A stretch of DNA of 64,000 nt, taken from contig NC_014012.1 in assembly GCF_000091325.1 (NCBI RefSeq), positions 1,860,001 through 1,924,000 on the forward strand, given 5' to 3'. The position numbers were made by a program, and so were the translations under genes. This document shows, in pieces, positions 49,995 through 58,312 of the stretch. A model generated the notes under the pieces. The model saw only the letters and a program-made list of their open reading frames with translations, was not told the DNA's origin and made no database searches. Numbering within the stretch: the first letter of the stretch is position 1; each line of letters begins with the position of its first letter. The DNA is from Shewanella violacea DSS12. GTDB lineage: Bacteria > Pseudomonadota > Gammaproteobacteria > Enterobacterales > Shewanellaceae.

Positions 49995-51671
49995 TTAGAA
50001 TTGCTCTTCTATAAAGTTAAGCTTATTACTACGACATAAACGCGCGACTTGTTTGCTAAAAGACTTAGGTCCACAAGTATAACAGTCGGGTTTAATATCA
50101 TACTTGCCCATTTTCGTGCTAATTTCGGACCAGTTGGGTCGCCCCATGGTTAAACTTATGGTTAAATTATCTGATAGGTGATGACACCAATCGGGTAACT
50201 GCATTGGCTCAATATCGCAGGTTAAATATAACTGGATATTGCACCTAAGTGTAGACTGTTGCGCCAATGGCTCTATTAGCGGCTTTAACCAAGCTAATAA
50301 CTGGAGTTCTTTGACCACCCACAAGAGTTGGATCTGTTTATCTTGCTTAGGATGTAACGCGTGTTGGCGTAATACGCCTAAAAAGGGTGTTATACCAATA
50401 CCTGCTGCCATTAGCCAAGAGTGTTTACTGTGCAGTGTGATCCTTGCCGGGCTGGCAAAGGGTCCTCTTATATCGACATCATTAAATGACTTTACTTGTT
50501 TCGCTAATTGTTTGGTCCAATCCCCTAATAAGCGTATTTTTAGTACCAGTTGCTGCTCTTTTGGACGCGGCCCAGTTAATGAAAAAGGATGCCATTCATG
50601 TTTATTAATACTAGGAATGCGGATCTGTACATAATATCCGGCATTAATGACAAAGCCCTCAGGCCGTTCAATGGTTAAGCGGATAACATCCTTGGCTAAG
50701 GGGGTCATGACGGCCTGACAGTTTCGATAGATATTGCGATAACGACACAAATAAACTTCTAATACTATTAGCACCAACATGGGGACTAACCAAGCACTGT
50801 TAAGTGGTAAGTGTAGTAAGACTAGCATCACCATTAAGTAGGCTAAACGGTGAACTTTTTGGAAGTGTTGGTATAGCCTTTTACGCACCACACGTAGGGC
50901 CATTACCCAAATCAATAGGGTGATAACAAACATTAACAAGCCGCTGATATTAATCCGAAATTGCTTGGAGGTGAGACCCGAGTTGGTCCACTCTAGTACT
51001 TCTCCATATTGAGTTAAGCTCAGTTCCGGTACCGCCCAGGTTTGTGATGACCCCTTGCTGTGACAGGAAGTGCAGTCTTCTTTTAAAAAGGGTTTTATCT
51101 CGGATAAGTAAGCTTCATGGCTGGCACCCTGTGTTATCCAATCGGCCACCAGAATTATCGATTCATCTTCACTAACAAATTCATACATAGTGGTTTGCAT
51201 GCTACGCACCAAATCACTTTCCTTGGCCAGTAAGGTATCGGTAAAATCGGTAGCCAAACTGTCGTAGTAAAACAGGTATTGGCTGGCGTGAATGCTAACC
51301 AGCAACATGAATACATGGGCCAGGTAATGGTGCAATTTACGATTTTTATTCAGAGGCAAATATTTGGCGATGGGTTTAGAACGAATAAAAGTAATGCTAT
51401 TGCGCATGACGGGTAGAGATAAAACTGCCAGTAAAACGAAAATGGCGTAACTTGTGGCTCGGGCAAAACGCAGGTATTGATTGGTGGTTTCGTTTGACTC
51501 GTAACTGTAGCCCAAATAAAACTGATAGCTCATGCAAGCCAGCAAACTTACTAGTGCAAGCATAGCTAACCAGAATTTTAAGCTAGTCACAAAGTATAAA
51601 GCATGTAGAGCTGCTTTTAAAAAACTGAGTTTATCGCTTGTTGGAGCGGGATTTACCCCTGTATTAAACAT
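49995..51671 (-). CDS. Ferric-reductase-like flavocytochrome with an inserted CxxCH haem motif
   Basis: 558 residues. The membrane part (about 30-330) has six to seven helices with paired histidines typical of ferric reductase/NOX-type b haem domains (HHYLAHVFMLLVSIHASQYLF, FQKVHRLAYLMVMLVLLHL). The soluble part has an FAD-binding motif HPFSLTGP, an NAD-binding GIGITPFLGVLRQHAL and a C-terminal CYTCGPKSF. Between the second His helix and the next helix a loop of about 90 residues carries CTSCHSKGSS, a canonical c-type haem attachment site facing the periplasm. This makes a predicted three-cofactor chain from NAD(P)H through FAD and b haems to a periplasmic c haem. It follows a haem protein gene by 63 bp on the same strand behind a Fur box. 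Confidence 0.85.
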   Translation of the reverse strand: MFNTGVNPAPTSDKLSFLKAALHALYFVTSLKFWLAMLALVSLLACMSYQFYLGYSYESNETTNQYLRFARATSYAIFVLLAVLSLPVMRNSITFIRSKPIAKYLPLNKNRKLHHYLAHVFMLLVSIHASQYLFYYDSLATDFTDTLLAKESDLVRSMQTTMYEFVSEDESIILVADWITQGASHEAYLSEIKPFLKEDCTSCHSKGSSQTWAVPELSLTQYGEVLEWTNSGLTSKQFRINISGLLMFVITLLIWVMALRVVRKRLYQHFQKVHRLAYLMVMLVLLHLPLNSAWLVPMLVLIVLEVYLCRYRNIYRNCQAVMTPLAKDVIRLTIERPEGFVINAGYYVQIRIPSINKHEWHPFSLTGPRPKEQQLVLKIRLLGDWTKQLAKQVKSFNDVDIRGPFASPARITLHSKHSWLMAAGIGITPFLGVLRQHALHPKQDKQIQLLWVVKELQLLAWLKPLIEPLAQQSTLRCNIQLYLTCDIEPMQLPDWCHHLSDNLTISLTMGRPNWSEISTKMGKYDIKPDCYTCGPKSFSKQVARLCRSNKLNFIEEQF

Positions 51672-51734
51672 GCTTCTATTCCACTGCGGTTAGAAAATAA
51701 ACAGCGCCCCTGCAGGCGCTTAAAGCGGCTTATA

Positions 51735-52778
51735 TTATTTAAACTTCAGCTTGATTGCTTTTTTGTGGAACAGGTGATTGATTTGGCTGTTATCAAATAC
51801 CGTTAAGCCAAAAGCATAACTTTCAGATAAATCAGTAAACTGTACATCTTGAAGGTTACTTTTCTCACCTGTTGTGACCAGTAAACGTTTGATTTCTAGT
51901 GTCCAGTAACCGTCCTTCCATTCACCTCGAGCTGTAATATCGGCGCGAGAGCCCGTGTAAGCCTTAGCCACAACACCACCTATGACATCACCAGGTTTAA
52001 AGGTATCGACAAATTTGGTTTTCATTGAATCGAGTACCCAGAATTTATGCTCATCACTGGCCATTTTATTCATGTAAGCTGGCGCAGTTTTATCGGCATT
52101 ATGGTTATTTTTATAACCTCCACCCGTGTTGGTATCGCCGTGACGACCCCATGACTTACTTTCACTACGATCAGAGTTTATATATTGGTCATCCATATTA
52201 AATATCACATTGGTACGTGCACTTTTCCAATGCCACATATCAAGTGTTTCACCTGGCTTAGTGTAATGACGTCCCGCAGAGGTATCTTTAACGCCGTCTA
52301 GCAAGCCATCTTCCGGAAGGTGGCAAGATTTAGTACAGCCTTTTTTAGCGAATCCCTTTTGGTTTATATCCCAAATGAGTGCCACTTTATCTTCGTAATA
52401 AGTATTGTCATGGCCTGTCTGATCTTTTTTAATCATCTTTTTCCAGCTGCCATCTTCTTGTTTTACCCAAGGAAAACGCGCTAGACTTTTTGTTGGATCG
52501 GCATAACTTAGTAGGAAGTAAACATGCTTAGCATCATAAACCGAACGCATTTCAACTAAGGTTTCTTTGATTCCGTTGTAACCATTGTTTGGTTTGTAAG
52601 GTGTTTCGTTGACCTTAACATTTAATACCTTGGCACTATCCCAAACAGATTCTTGCAGGCCATCAATGTTAACCGACTCTGTTATTGCTTTAGATTCTAA
52701 TATCATAGCCGCGGCGCTGACATTGCTAGCACATATGCTAAGTCCTATTGCATTTATCAATGCTAAGGTTTTTATCAT
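51735..52778 (-). CDS. Ethylbenzene-dehydrogenase-related haem-binding protein
   Basis: A 347-residue exported protein with a signal peptide (residues 1-23, LALINAIGLSICASNVSA). The beta-sandwich body (ITESVNIDGLQESVWDSAKVL, VYFLLSYADPTKSLARFPWV, LDMWHWKSARTNVIFNMDDQY) matches the EB_dh/PF09459-like domain, which binds b haem in the gamma subunit of DMSO-reductase-type enzymes and occurs in multihaem cytochromes. It also holds CTKSCH, a CxxxCH variant of the c-haem motif. It may be the electron acceptor or donor partner of the ferric-reductase-like protein encoded next to it. Confidence 0.82.
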   Translation of the reverse strand: MIKTLALINAIGLSICASNVSAAAMILESKAITESVNIDGLQESVWDSAKVLNVKVNETPYKPNNGYNGIKETLVEMRSVYDAKHVYFLLSYADPTKSLARFPWVKQEDGSWKKMIKKDQTGHDNTYYEDKVALIWDINQKGFAKKGCTKSCHLPEDGLLDGVKDTSAGRHYTKPGETLDMWHWKSARTNVIFNMDDQYINSDRSESKSWGRHGDTNTGGGYKNNHNADKTAPAYMNKMASDEHKFWVLDSMKTKFVDTFKPGDVIGGVVAKAYTGSRADITARGEWKDGYWTLEIKRLLVTTGEKSNLQDVQFTDLSESYAFGLTVFDNSQINHLFHKKAIKLKFK

Positions 52779-52823
52779 TTTACTTATTATTCCCTTGGTT
52801 AATTCAAAAAATCAGATCGTAAT

Positions 52824-52842
52824 GATAATGAGTTATATTATC
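52824..52842. promoter_or_regulatory. Fur-box-like operator
   Basis: GATAATGAGTTATATTATC matches the 19-bp Fur consensus GATAATGATAATCATTATC at 14 positions, with both outer hexamers perfect. It is 45 bp upstream of the EB_dh-like gene, a usual operator position, suggesting iron-repressed expression of the two-gene unit. Confidence 0.7.
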
Positions 52843-53307
52843 AATATGGCAAAGGAGGTACTCTTTAAATATTTGTTAATTAATTGGTTCTATTCTTGGG
52901 TTGTTAAAATGCAGGGGAGGTAGGTAATAGTTCTTATATACAATAAGATAGGTATGGGGATTAATCGGTGGAATAGCCATTTATAATGAATAAAAGTAAT
53001 TGAAACAAAATGGCAACCTGCTGGCTTGTCATGCTTGCTGGTGTTTATGACAGTGATTAATCTTAATTATCCAGTCGGTATAGAGGCTATTTTTTCGAAC
53101 TCGCTGGCCAGCTCAAAAAGTAGGTTAATTAATCTAGTGACTTTTTGTATGGCAAAAAGTTATTTTAGCCTAGCTATCGAGTTTTGTTCATAAAAACCAT
53201 CTTGATAGAAGATAGTTATATTAGGTAGCTGGTATTAAATGACGATAAATTAGCGTCGATTAATTATGAATTTGTGCTGTTAAAGGCATATCTAATATTT
53301 ACAGACA
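52843..53307. other. Intergenic region
   Basis: A/T-rich and non-coding; apart from the terminator at its right end I see no feature. Confidence 0.4.
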
Positions 53308-53338
53308 AAAAAGGGGACACGATCAGCGTCCCCTTTTA
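53308..53338 (-). terminator. Terminator of the truncated amidohydrolase copy
   Basis: A 10-bp stem AAAAGGGGAC / GTCCCCTTTT with a 9-base loop, followed on the minus strand by T-rich sequence. It corresponds to the terminator at 61491-61517 behind the intact amidohydrolase gene, so it was duplicated with it. Confidence 0.75.
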
Positions 53339-53377
53339 TGTGTTAGACAATATTGACTAGGTCAGTAGAGATATCAC

Positions 53378-53644
53378 TTACGCTGGCATACCTGCAACAA
53401 AAACAGCTTGGGTGTCTAGCTCTTCAAGTTGGTGAAGATCGTCTTGCATCCAGTCGAAGACAAGAAGGGGGGGAATCGGCAAATTTCCGCTTTCAAGGGA
53501 GCCAATGCGATCATCTAGCATGTACTGCTTGGCAGATACAGAAGTGATGACGCCTAGGCCTTCCTCTCGGGTGATAGCCTCTTCGCCAAGTACCATATCG
53601 CCTTCTTTGTTGAGGCGAGTCATCAAGATAAACGATGATGGCAT
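53378..53644 (-). pseudogene. Truncated copy of the amidohydrolase gene (C-terminal fragment)
   Basis: The 88-residue frame matches the last 85 or so residues of the intact amidohydrolase encoded at 61558-63231: FILMTRLNKEGDMVLGEEAI in the copy against FILMTRLNKEGDVVLGEEAI, then VSAKQYMLDDRIGSLE against VSAKQHLLDDRIGSLE. In the middle (SGNLPIPPLLVFDW against VGKLADFTVLDFDW) a compensating pair of frameshifts has changed about eight residues. The catalytic domain is absent, so it is a non-functional remnant of a segmental duplication that also includes the downstream terminator. Confidence 0.85.
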
Positions 53645-53979
53645 TTATATATGTTGTCAGTATTTTCAAGTTACTGATAGTTGGTTATTTATTCTGATAA
53701 CAGACTTGTTATAAATGGGGTTAACAAGTACAGCCTCGATTTCATCTTCCCCTATTATATTGCCTTTGCCGATATTACTGACTTTGAGTATGACATTAAC
53801 TCGTTTGATAGGGTTTACGGGTAAGATGTTCATAGATTGTTTATTATTGGCTGGGTATATTAGTTGATTAGTAATGGGTGTATTTCACTTTGATTAGACG
53901 CGCCTTATATTCGCCTCATTACAGGGCTTAATCTAAAAGTGTGGTGAGTAGTGAGACTGGTTATCTAGCCCACATAGTT
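53645..53979. other. Intergenic region with a doubtful 55-codon frame
   Basis: On the minus strand a 55-codon frame (53833-53666) starts MNILPVNPIKRVNVILKV and ends QLSVT. It lacks a ribosome site and a recognisable domain; it may be a remnant. Otherwise non-coding. Confidence 0.3.
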
Positions 53980-54336
53980 TTAGAGCTGGTTCTCTTCGGT
54001 CCAATCTTTAAGTTTCTCTAATATCTCTAATGCGGTACGACCAAAATCTGTGATCTCATAAGTGACCGCAATCGGTCGAGTACAGATCACTTCTCTGGTC
54101 ACTAGCCCTTGTTTTTCTAATTCTTTAAGTCGCTGATCGACCATTTTCTTACTCGCACCCCCTAACATTCGAGACAGTTCATTAAAACGCACTGGCCCAT
54201 CTTTCACGTGCCACAGAATTGAAGCCTTCCACTTTCCGCCTAATATTCGCATACCTCGTTCAATCAGGCAGGGCTGTTCGCAACTTTCTAGATTTATTTT
54301 TTTAATCTTGTTGTTTGTTTTTAAAGTATTTTCCAT
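53980..54336 (-). CDS. HxlR-family transcriptional regulator
   Basis: A 118-residue winged-helix regulator: CLIERGMRILGGKWKASILWHV, GPVRFNELSRMLGGASKKMVDQRLKELEKQGLV (broken here; recognition helix ASKKMVDQRLKELE) and TYEITDFGRTALEIL. The conserved N-terminal Cys of the family, often a redox/aldehyde sensor, is present (CEQPCLIERG has two). It is divergent from the aldehyde dehydrogenase gene and probably controls it. Confidence 0.92.
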   Translation of the reverse strand: MENTLKTNNKIKKINLESCEQPCLIERGMRILGGKWKASILWHVKDGPVRFNELSRMLGGASKKMVDQRLKELEKQGLVTREVICTRPIAVTYEITDFGRTALEILEKLKDWTEENQL

Positions 54337-54358
54337 GTTTATCCCAATCTAGCTAGCC

Positions 54359-54382
54359 TGGTTACTAAAAGTATACTGGTTG
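54359..54382. promoter_or_regulatory. Possible operator between the HxlR and aldehyde dehydrogenase genes
   Basis: The divergent intergenic region contains GGTTACTAAAAGTATACTGG with an AGTATACT palindrome at 54370-54377 and related half-sites on either side. HxlR proteins bind such dyads between divergent genes. The assignment is by position only. Confidence 0.3.
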
Positions 54383-54477
54383 CTTTAATTCTCCACTCTA
54401 GCAAAATGTAGTACAAGAACCAATGATAAATTGTTATGCATTAGCCCAAGGTAATGCATCTTTAAGGAAGCCAATTG

Positions 54478-55809
54478 ATGTCAATGCTCATCTCTTACGA
54501 TCCAATTAATCGAATAGCACTGGGTGAAGTGCCGATAACTACCGCCGAACAAATTCCCTCTGTGGTTAAACACGCGAAGAATGCCCAAAAGGCATGGGCT
54601 GCCTTGTCCCTAAATGAGCGTCAACAGAAAGTGACCTTGGCATATGAACATCTAGTTAAAGCTCAAGAGGCACTTACACTTTTGATCAGTAAAGAGATGG
54701 GAAAAGACTATCGCAGAGCCAGTTATGAGGTCGGTGGCACTATTCAAAATAGCGATTACTTTTGCCAAGAGATAGCCCACGCACTTGCACCTGAGCCCCA
54801 GGGACATGGGGCTCAGGTGCAATATCGCCCCTTAGGTGTCGTCGCGGTTATTTCTCCTTGGAATTATCCGCTGGCAATGGCAAATAATTTGCTGCTTCCG
54901 GCATTAATGGCTGGTAACAGTGTGGTGTTGAAACCGTCAGAAGAAACCCCCTTGGTGGCGGATCTTTTTGTAAAAACACTCAATGAGATCTTACCTGAAG
55001 GAGTGTTACAAGTTGCCCATGGCGACGCCGTTACCGGCAAAGCGCTAGTCAATGCCGATATCAATATGGTGGCATTTACTGGTTCGCTCGCAGCTGGAAA
55101 ACACATAATGGCCAGCGCCGCGTCATCACTAAAACGCTTAGTCATGGAGCTAGGAGGTAACGATCCTATGATTGTTATGGCTAGCGCAGATATTGATGAA
55201 GCGGTGCAGTTTGCGGTAGCCAGTTCGTTTGAAAATGCAGGCCAGATGTGCACTTCAACTGAGCGGGTATATGTCGATACACGCATTGCAGATGAGTTTG
55301 AGCAGAAGGTAGTCGCACTTGCCAGACGTTATCGAGTCGGCGCGTGGGATCAAAATAACGTCAATATAGGTCCGATTGTGAACCAGAAACAGCATCAAGC
55401 TGTCATTTCTCAGCTTAAAGATGCAGAGGCAAAAGGCGCTAGATTCCTGTTAGGCGCAGCCGACTATGAGCCGCCTTTTATACAGCCTACTGTTGTTGCA
55501 GATATCACACCTGACATGTGCTTAGAGCGTGACGAAACCTTTGGCCCGATAGTCGCGATTAGCCGTTATAAGCATATATCAGAGGCGGTTGAGCGTGCGA
55601 ATGCTAGCCCCTACGGCTTAGGTGCGGCGGTATTTGGTGGTGCAGGAGCGGCCGCCGTTGCCGAACAAATGGAAGCGGGCATGGTGGGAGTTAACCAAGG
55701 TGCAGGTGGGGCAGGGCCTTGGGTCGGTGCCAAGCAAAGTGGTTTTGGCTTTCACGGCACTAGCGCAGGTCATCGACAATTTGCTCAGGTACGCGTCATC
55801 AGTAAGTAA
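54478..55809 (+). CDS. NAD(P)-dependent aldehyde (succinate-semialdehyde type) dehydrogenase
   Basis: 443 residues, in the shorter Sad-like branch of the aldehyde dehydrogenases. Landmarks are AVISPWNYPLAMANNLLLPA, NSVVLKPSEETPLVADLF, FTGSLAAGKHIMASAA, catalytic Glu in VMELGGNDPMIVM, catalytic Cys in ENAGQMCTSTERVYV and the C-terminal GAKQSGFGFHGTSAGH. The substrate is not certain. ATG at 54478 is preceded by AAGGAAG with 7-base spacing. It is divergent from the HxlR regulator. Confidence 0.9.
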   Translation: MSMLISYDPINRIALGEVPITTAEQIPSVVKHAKNAQKAWAALSLNERQQKVTLAYEHLVKAQEALTLLISKEMGKDYRRASYEVGGTIQNSDYFCQEIAHALAPEPQGHGAQVQYRPLGVVAVISPWNYPLAMANNLLLPALMAGNSVVLKPSEETPLVADLFVKTLNEILPEGVLQVAHGDAVTGKALVNADINMVAFTGSLAAGKHIMASAASSLKRLVMELGGNDPMIVMASADIDEAVQFAVASSFENAGQMCTSTERVYVDTRIADEFEQKVVALARRYRVGAWDQNNVNIGPIVNQKQHQAVISQLKDAEAKGARFLLGAADYEPPFIQPTVVADITPDMCLERDETFGPIVAISRYKHISEAVERANASPYGLGAAVFGGAGAAAVAEQMEAGMVGVNQGAGGAGPWVGAKQSGFGFHGTSAGHRQFAQVRVISK

Positions 55810-55896
55810 GGCCACTCATTAATTCAAGTGGACCGCCATCAGGCATTCACTTGAGCTAAAGCACTATCCATAAGCCATAGGCCATAAGAGATAAAT

Positions 55897-56682
55897 ATGA
55901 ATCAAGATAACGATACAAACGCTAATTTTTTTGTTGCAGCGTTAGAGCCGGGAGCCGAGCACCCATCATTACCAGCCTGGGGGAACCAAGATCAAAATCC
56001 TGCAAATTTGAGTCATGATTTCGATATTAGCCAGGTTGAGCGCCGCGAACTAGCGAACGTACCCGGTGCATTTCAGCTATTTAATGTCTTGTCTAAAGTG
56101 GAATGCCAAAGACTAATAAATATCAGTGAGCAACTTGGATATCTTCCCGATGCTGCTGTGTCCTTGCCTCGCAGCGTACGCCATAACGATAGCCTAACTT
56201 GGATCGTAGACGAGCAAACAGATGGCACTATTTGGCAGCGTATTGAACATTTAATGCATGATAAACAGGGCATTTTCGGCGGCAGCAAAGCCCTAGGCAT
56301 TAACGCTCGTTTTCGTTTTTATCGTTATAGCCAAGATGACTTTTTTAAACCACACTCAGACGGTTCTTGGCCTGGTAGCCGGATCATAGATAATGAGCTT
56401 GTTGCTAATGCTTTCCCCGACCGATTTAGCCAAATGACCTTGTTAATCTTGCTCAGTGAAGACTTTGAGGGCGGTGCTACTCGTTTTCTAGTCAATGCTA
56501 GAGATACGAGTCAACCTGCCAAAGCAGGTGATCCCGTTACCAATATCGACGTTCGAACTCCAGCGGGTAGCATATTGTGTTTTCCTCATGGTATGCATCC
56601 ATTGCACTGTATACATAGCTCAGTGGCGATTACTCAAGGGGTTAAATACATCATCCGCAGTGATGTATTGTTTGAGGTGTAA
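55897..56682 (+). CDS. 2-oxoglutarate/Fe(II)-dependent oxygenase, prolyl-hydroxylase type
   Basis: 261 residues with a double-stranded beta-helix oxygenase domain. The iron ligands are the HxD pair in FFKPHSDGSWPG and a distal His in the HPLHCIHSSVAI segment; a basic residue for 2-oxoglutarate follows in TQGVKYIIRSDVLF. The FRFYRYSQDDFFKPHSDG string is typical of the PF13640 group. Substrate unknown. The final 63 codons and the DNA after them are duplicated twice 4-5 kb downstream. An upstream ATAAGCCATAGGCCATAAG repeat lies at about 55870-55888. Confidence 0.85.
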   Translation: MNQDNDTNANFFVAALEPGAEHPSLPAWGNQDQNPANLSHDFDISQVERRELANVPGAFQLFNVLSKVECQRLINISEQLGYLPDAAVSLPRSVRHNDSLTWIVDEQTDGTIWQRIEHLMHDKQGIFGGSKALGINARFRFYRYSQDDFFKPHSDGSWPGSRIIDNELVANAFPDRFSQMTLLILLSEDFEGGATRFLVNARDTSQPAKAGDPVTNIDVRTPAGSILCFPHGMHPLHCIHSSVAITQGVKYIIRSDVLFEV

Positions 56683-56805
56683 GCCAGTATCGGCGTGACT
56701 TTATGGAAATCAATATAGACTGGCATAGTCATAGTTAATGGCACTTCTACTTTGAACAAGGGCAGGCTATCGAACGGAGAATAATTATGGATGTCTTGGT
56801 TATAT
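56488..56805 (+). repeat. 318-bp repeat, copy A (source copy in the oxygenase gene)
   Basis: This segment starts in the oxygenase codons for LVNARDTS and runs past the stop to an ATGGATGTCTTGGTTATAT motif. Nearly identical 318-bp copies are at 60691-61008 and 61063-61380. Copy A is in its natural reading frame within a full gene, so it is the likely source. Confidence 0.9.
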
Positions 56806-56814
56806 CATAAGGAA

Positions 56815-56931
56815 TATTTGAGTATCGTTTGGCGTAATAAGTGGGTTTAGTTGCAAATAAAAGTTGATACAGCGATGAATTTATCTGGCTGTAGTCGGTG
56901 CAGGCCATCTAACGGAGAATAATTTCGGTGT
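56815..56931 (+). repeat. 117-bp repeat, copy 1
   Basis: The segment beginning TATTTGAGTATCGTTTGGCG and ending AACGGAGAATAATTTCGGTGT is found again at 60170-60286 with a handful of differences. It follows copy A of the 318-bp repeat directly and also ends near a GGTGT motif. Confidence 0.85.
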
Positions 56932-56939
56932 ATTATACT

Positions 56940-57000
56940 GTGCGGAGCCGCATGCAGGGTGGTGTGGGGGCTGGAAGCTAGATACCTCCGGCTACCCGAT
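56940..57000 (+). mobile_element. Possible group II intron 3'-end remnant
   Basis: The 60 bases GTGCGGAGCCGCATGCAGGG ... GGTGGTGTGGGGGCTGG ... GGCTACCCGAT resemble the 3' end (domains V/VI) seen behind group II intron reverse transcriptases, where GCATGC, GGTGGTGTGGG and a CTACCCGAT-type end recur. No reverse transcriptase is present, and the 5' part is lost at a junction with the 117-bp repeat. The assignment is from memory of such ends. Confidence 0.4.
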
Positions 57001-57467
57001 TAGTTTTTGGTTAACAATTCAACAAGCTTAGTTTTTTGTTTAGATGCCTCAAACCAAAAGCCACCCGACACTATAATTATGCCAGAAAACAGCATAATGA
57101 ATGGTATTAACAAGGGAAATGAAAAGTTATCTAAATGAGATAAAACAGCTACACATCCAATACCAACACCGCAAAACCAAACAAACATGAAGCACAAGAC
57201 TAATGCGTGTAGCCTCATAGTAACAATAATATGTGAACCATTAATTGAAGGCTTAACTTTGCCTTCTATTAATGGAAGAAATGAATTTCTATAATATATG
57301 TTTTTACTTATTAAGAATCCGTTTTTTGTTACTGAACCATTATATTCTCTAGCGCTTACTAAACTAAAAAGGTTTCTAGGCCCGATATTCTCAGAGATTA
57401 TTAAAAGCACCTTTCCCGGTGAATTAAGTGTGTCAATTTTAAATTTATCGTAAGGAATTAATTTCAT
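57000..57467 (-). CDS. Hypothetical two-helix membrane protein (cassette region)
   Basis: 155 residues from ATG 57467. The N-terminal 80 residues are soluble (KLIPYDKFKIDTLNSPGKVL, NIGPRNLFSLVSARE), followed by two helices (LHALVLCFMFVWFCGVGIGC and FSFPLLIPFIMLFSGIIIVS) and a basic tail. I do not recognise the family. It overlaps the upstream gene by 23 bp, suggesting translational coupling. It is strongly A/T-rich, unlike core genes. The stop codon abuts the possible group II intron end. Confidence 0.6.
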   Translation of the reverse strand: MKLIPYDKFKIDTLNSPGKVLLIISENIGPRNLFSLVSAREYNGSVTKNGFLISKNIYYRNSFLPLIEGKVKPSINGSHIIVTMRLHALVLCFMFVWFCGVGIGCVAVLSHLDNFSFPLLIPFIMLFSGIIIVSGGFWFEASKQKTKLVELLTKN

Positions 57468-57930
57468 ACTTTGCGACCCAAACTCTACTTTCTTTAAGTA
57501 TTCCTTCATTGATTTGATCAGCTGTACTGTAATCTTCATGATACCAACCATACATATGGTGAATACCTAGATTATCACCTACATATTCTAGCGTTTTACC
57601 GTAGTAATCATAGCTGTCGATATCATCGAGTAATTTTCTGAACTGCTCGTAGGGAATTACAGTGCCTGATGCAATCAACTCTACATGATGCTCAACGAGG
57701 CTTCGAACCGCGTCTTCTAAATTTGGAACGACTTTGCCTATCTCCTTTAGGTATTTTTCAAATAGCTCTGAAATATCTCCCCAACCTTTTGGATCACAAT
57801 CCAATATTTCAAGGAAGACATCCGACCAGACACCATTATCGAGTTGAGCATTTACATACTCGAGTATGTCATTTGTATGCAGCAATCCTGCAGCGTATTT
57901 AATTGCTAAGAATTCTACTTCTGTATTCAT
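57445..57930 (-). CDS. Hypothetical soluble protein in a cassette-like array
   Basis: 161 residues from ATG 57930 (the frame is open for 15 more codons, but those lie in an attC-like site). Mostly helical and acidic: EVEFLAIKYAAGLLHTNDIL, WSDVFLEILDCDPKGWGDIS, NLGIHHMYGWYHEDYSTADQ. No known motif is seen; the size and acidity resemble immunity-type or other cassette proteins. The GCGTTAGTG end of an attC-like site is just upstream. Confidence 0.6.
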   Translation of the reverse strand: MNTEVEFLAIKYAAGLLHTNDILEYVNAQLDNGVWSDVFLEILDCDPKGWGDISELFEKYLKEIGKVVPNLEDAVRSLVEHHVELIASGTVIPYEQFRKLLDDIDSYDYYGKTLEYVGDNLGIHHMYGWYHEDYSTADQINEGILKESRVWVAKYEINSLR

Positions 57931-57941
57931 GATTGGTAACA

Positions 57942-58027
57942 CTAACGCTTTAGCTAAAAGGCGTGCGTCTAGCACGTCCAGTGGAGGCCGTCTTTTTGGC
58001 CGGAACGCATTTAAGCGTATTGTTATG
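57942..58027 (-). other. attC-like site between two cassettes (minus orientation)
   Basis: Read on the minus strand: CATAAC (58027 side, containing the stop of the 90-residue gene) opens it and GCGTTAG (57942-57948 side) closes it. CGCTTAAA and CTAAAGCG supply inner complementary boxes, and inner hairpins GGCC/GGCC and CGTGC/GCACG fill the centre. The size (86 bp), stop codon position and following ATG fit an integron attC site. Confidence 0.55.
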
Positions 58028-58295
58028 AGTTGCTATCACGGACTAGCCGGTTCCCAATTGCAGGAATGAGAAGCGAGAATAGCGCAATTAAGAAACCTAA
58101 TGCCATTCCCCAAGAACCAGCAGGGTGAAAGACACCATAACTTAAAAGTACAACCCAACAAGATATAAGTAATACAAACACCAATCCTGATGTTAATACG
58201 CGCACCTTCTTCGAGCCACTACCTTTCAATGTCCATACAATCAAAATCAACATAGATAATATTGTCGATAGAAATAAGGGAATGCCAGCGCTCAT
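58023..58295 (-). CDS. Hypothetical small membrane protein (gene cassette)
   Basis: 90 residues with three helices (IPLFLSTILSMLILIVWTL, VLTSGLVFVLLISCWVVLL, SWGMALGFLIALFSLLIPAI). The ATG at 58295 has AAAGGA 6 bases upstream. It is flanked on both sides by attC-like sites in the same orientation, so it is read as an integron cassette. Function not recognised. Confidence 0.65.
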   Translation of the reverse strand: MSAGIPLFLSTILSMLILIVWTLKGSGSKKVRVLTSGLVFVLLISCWVVLLSYGVFHPAGSWGMALGFLIALFSLLIPAIGNRLVRDSNS

Positions 58296-58312
58296 TTTAT
58301 TCCTTTAGACTC

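Noticed and set aside
53666..53833. 55-codon minus-strand frame
   Set aside because: No ribosome site or family match; kept only as a note in the intergenic entry.
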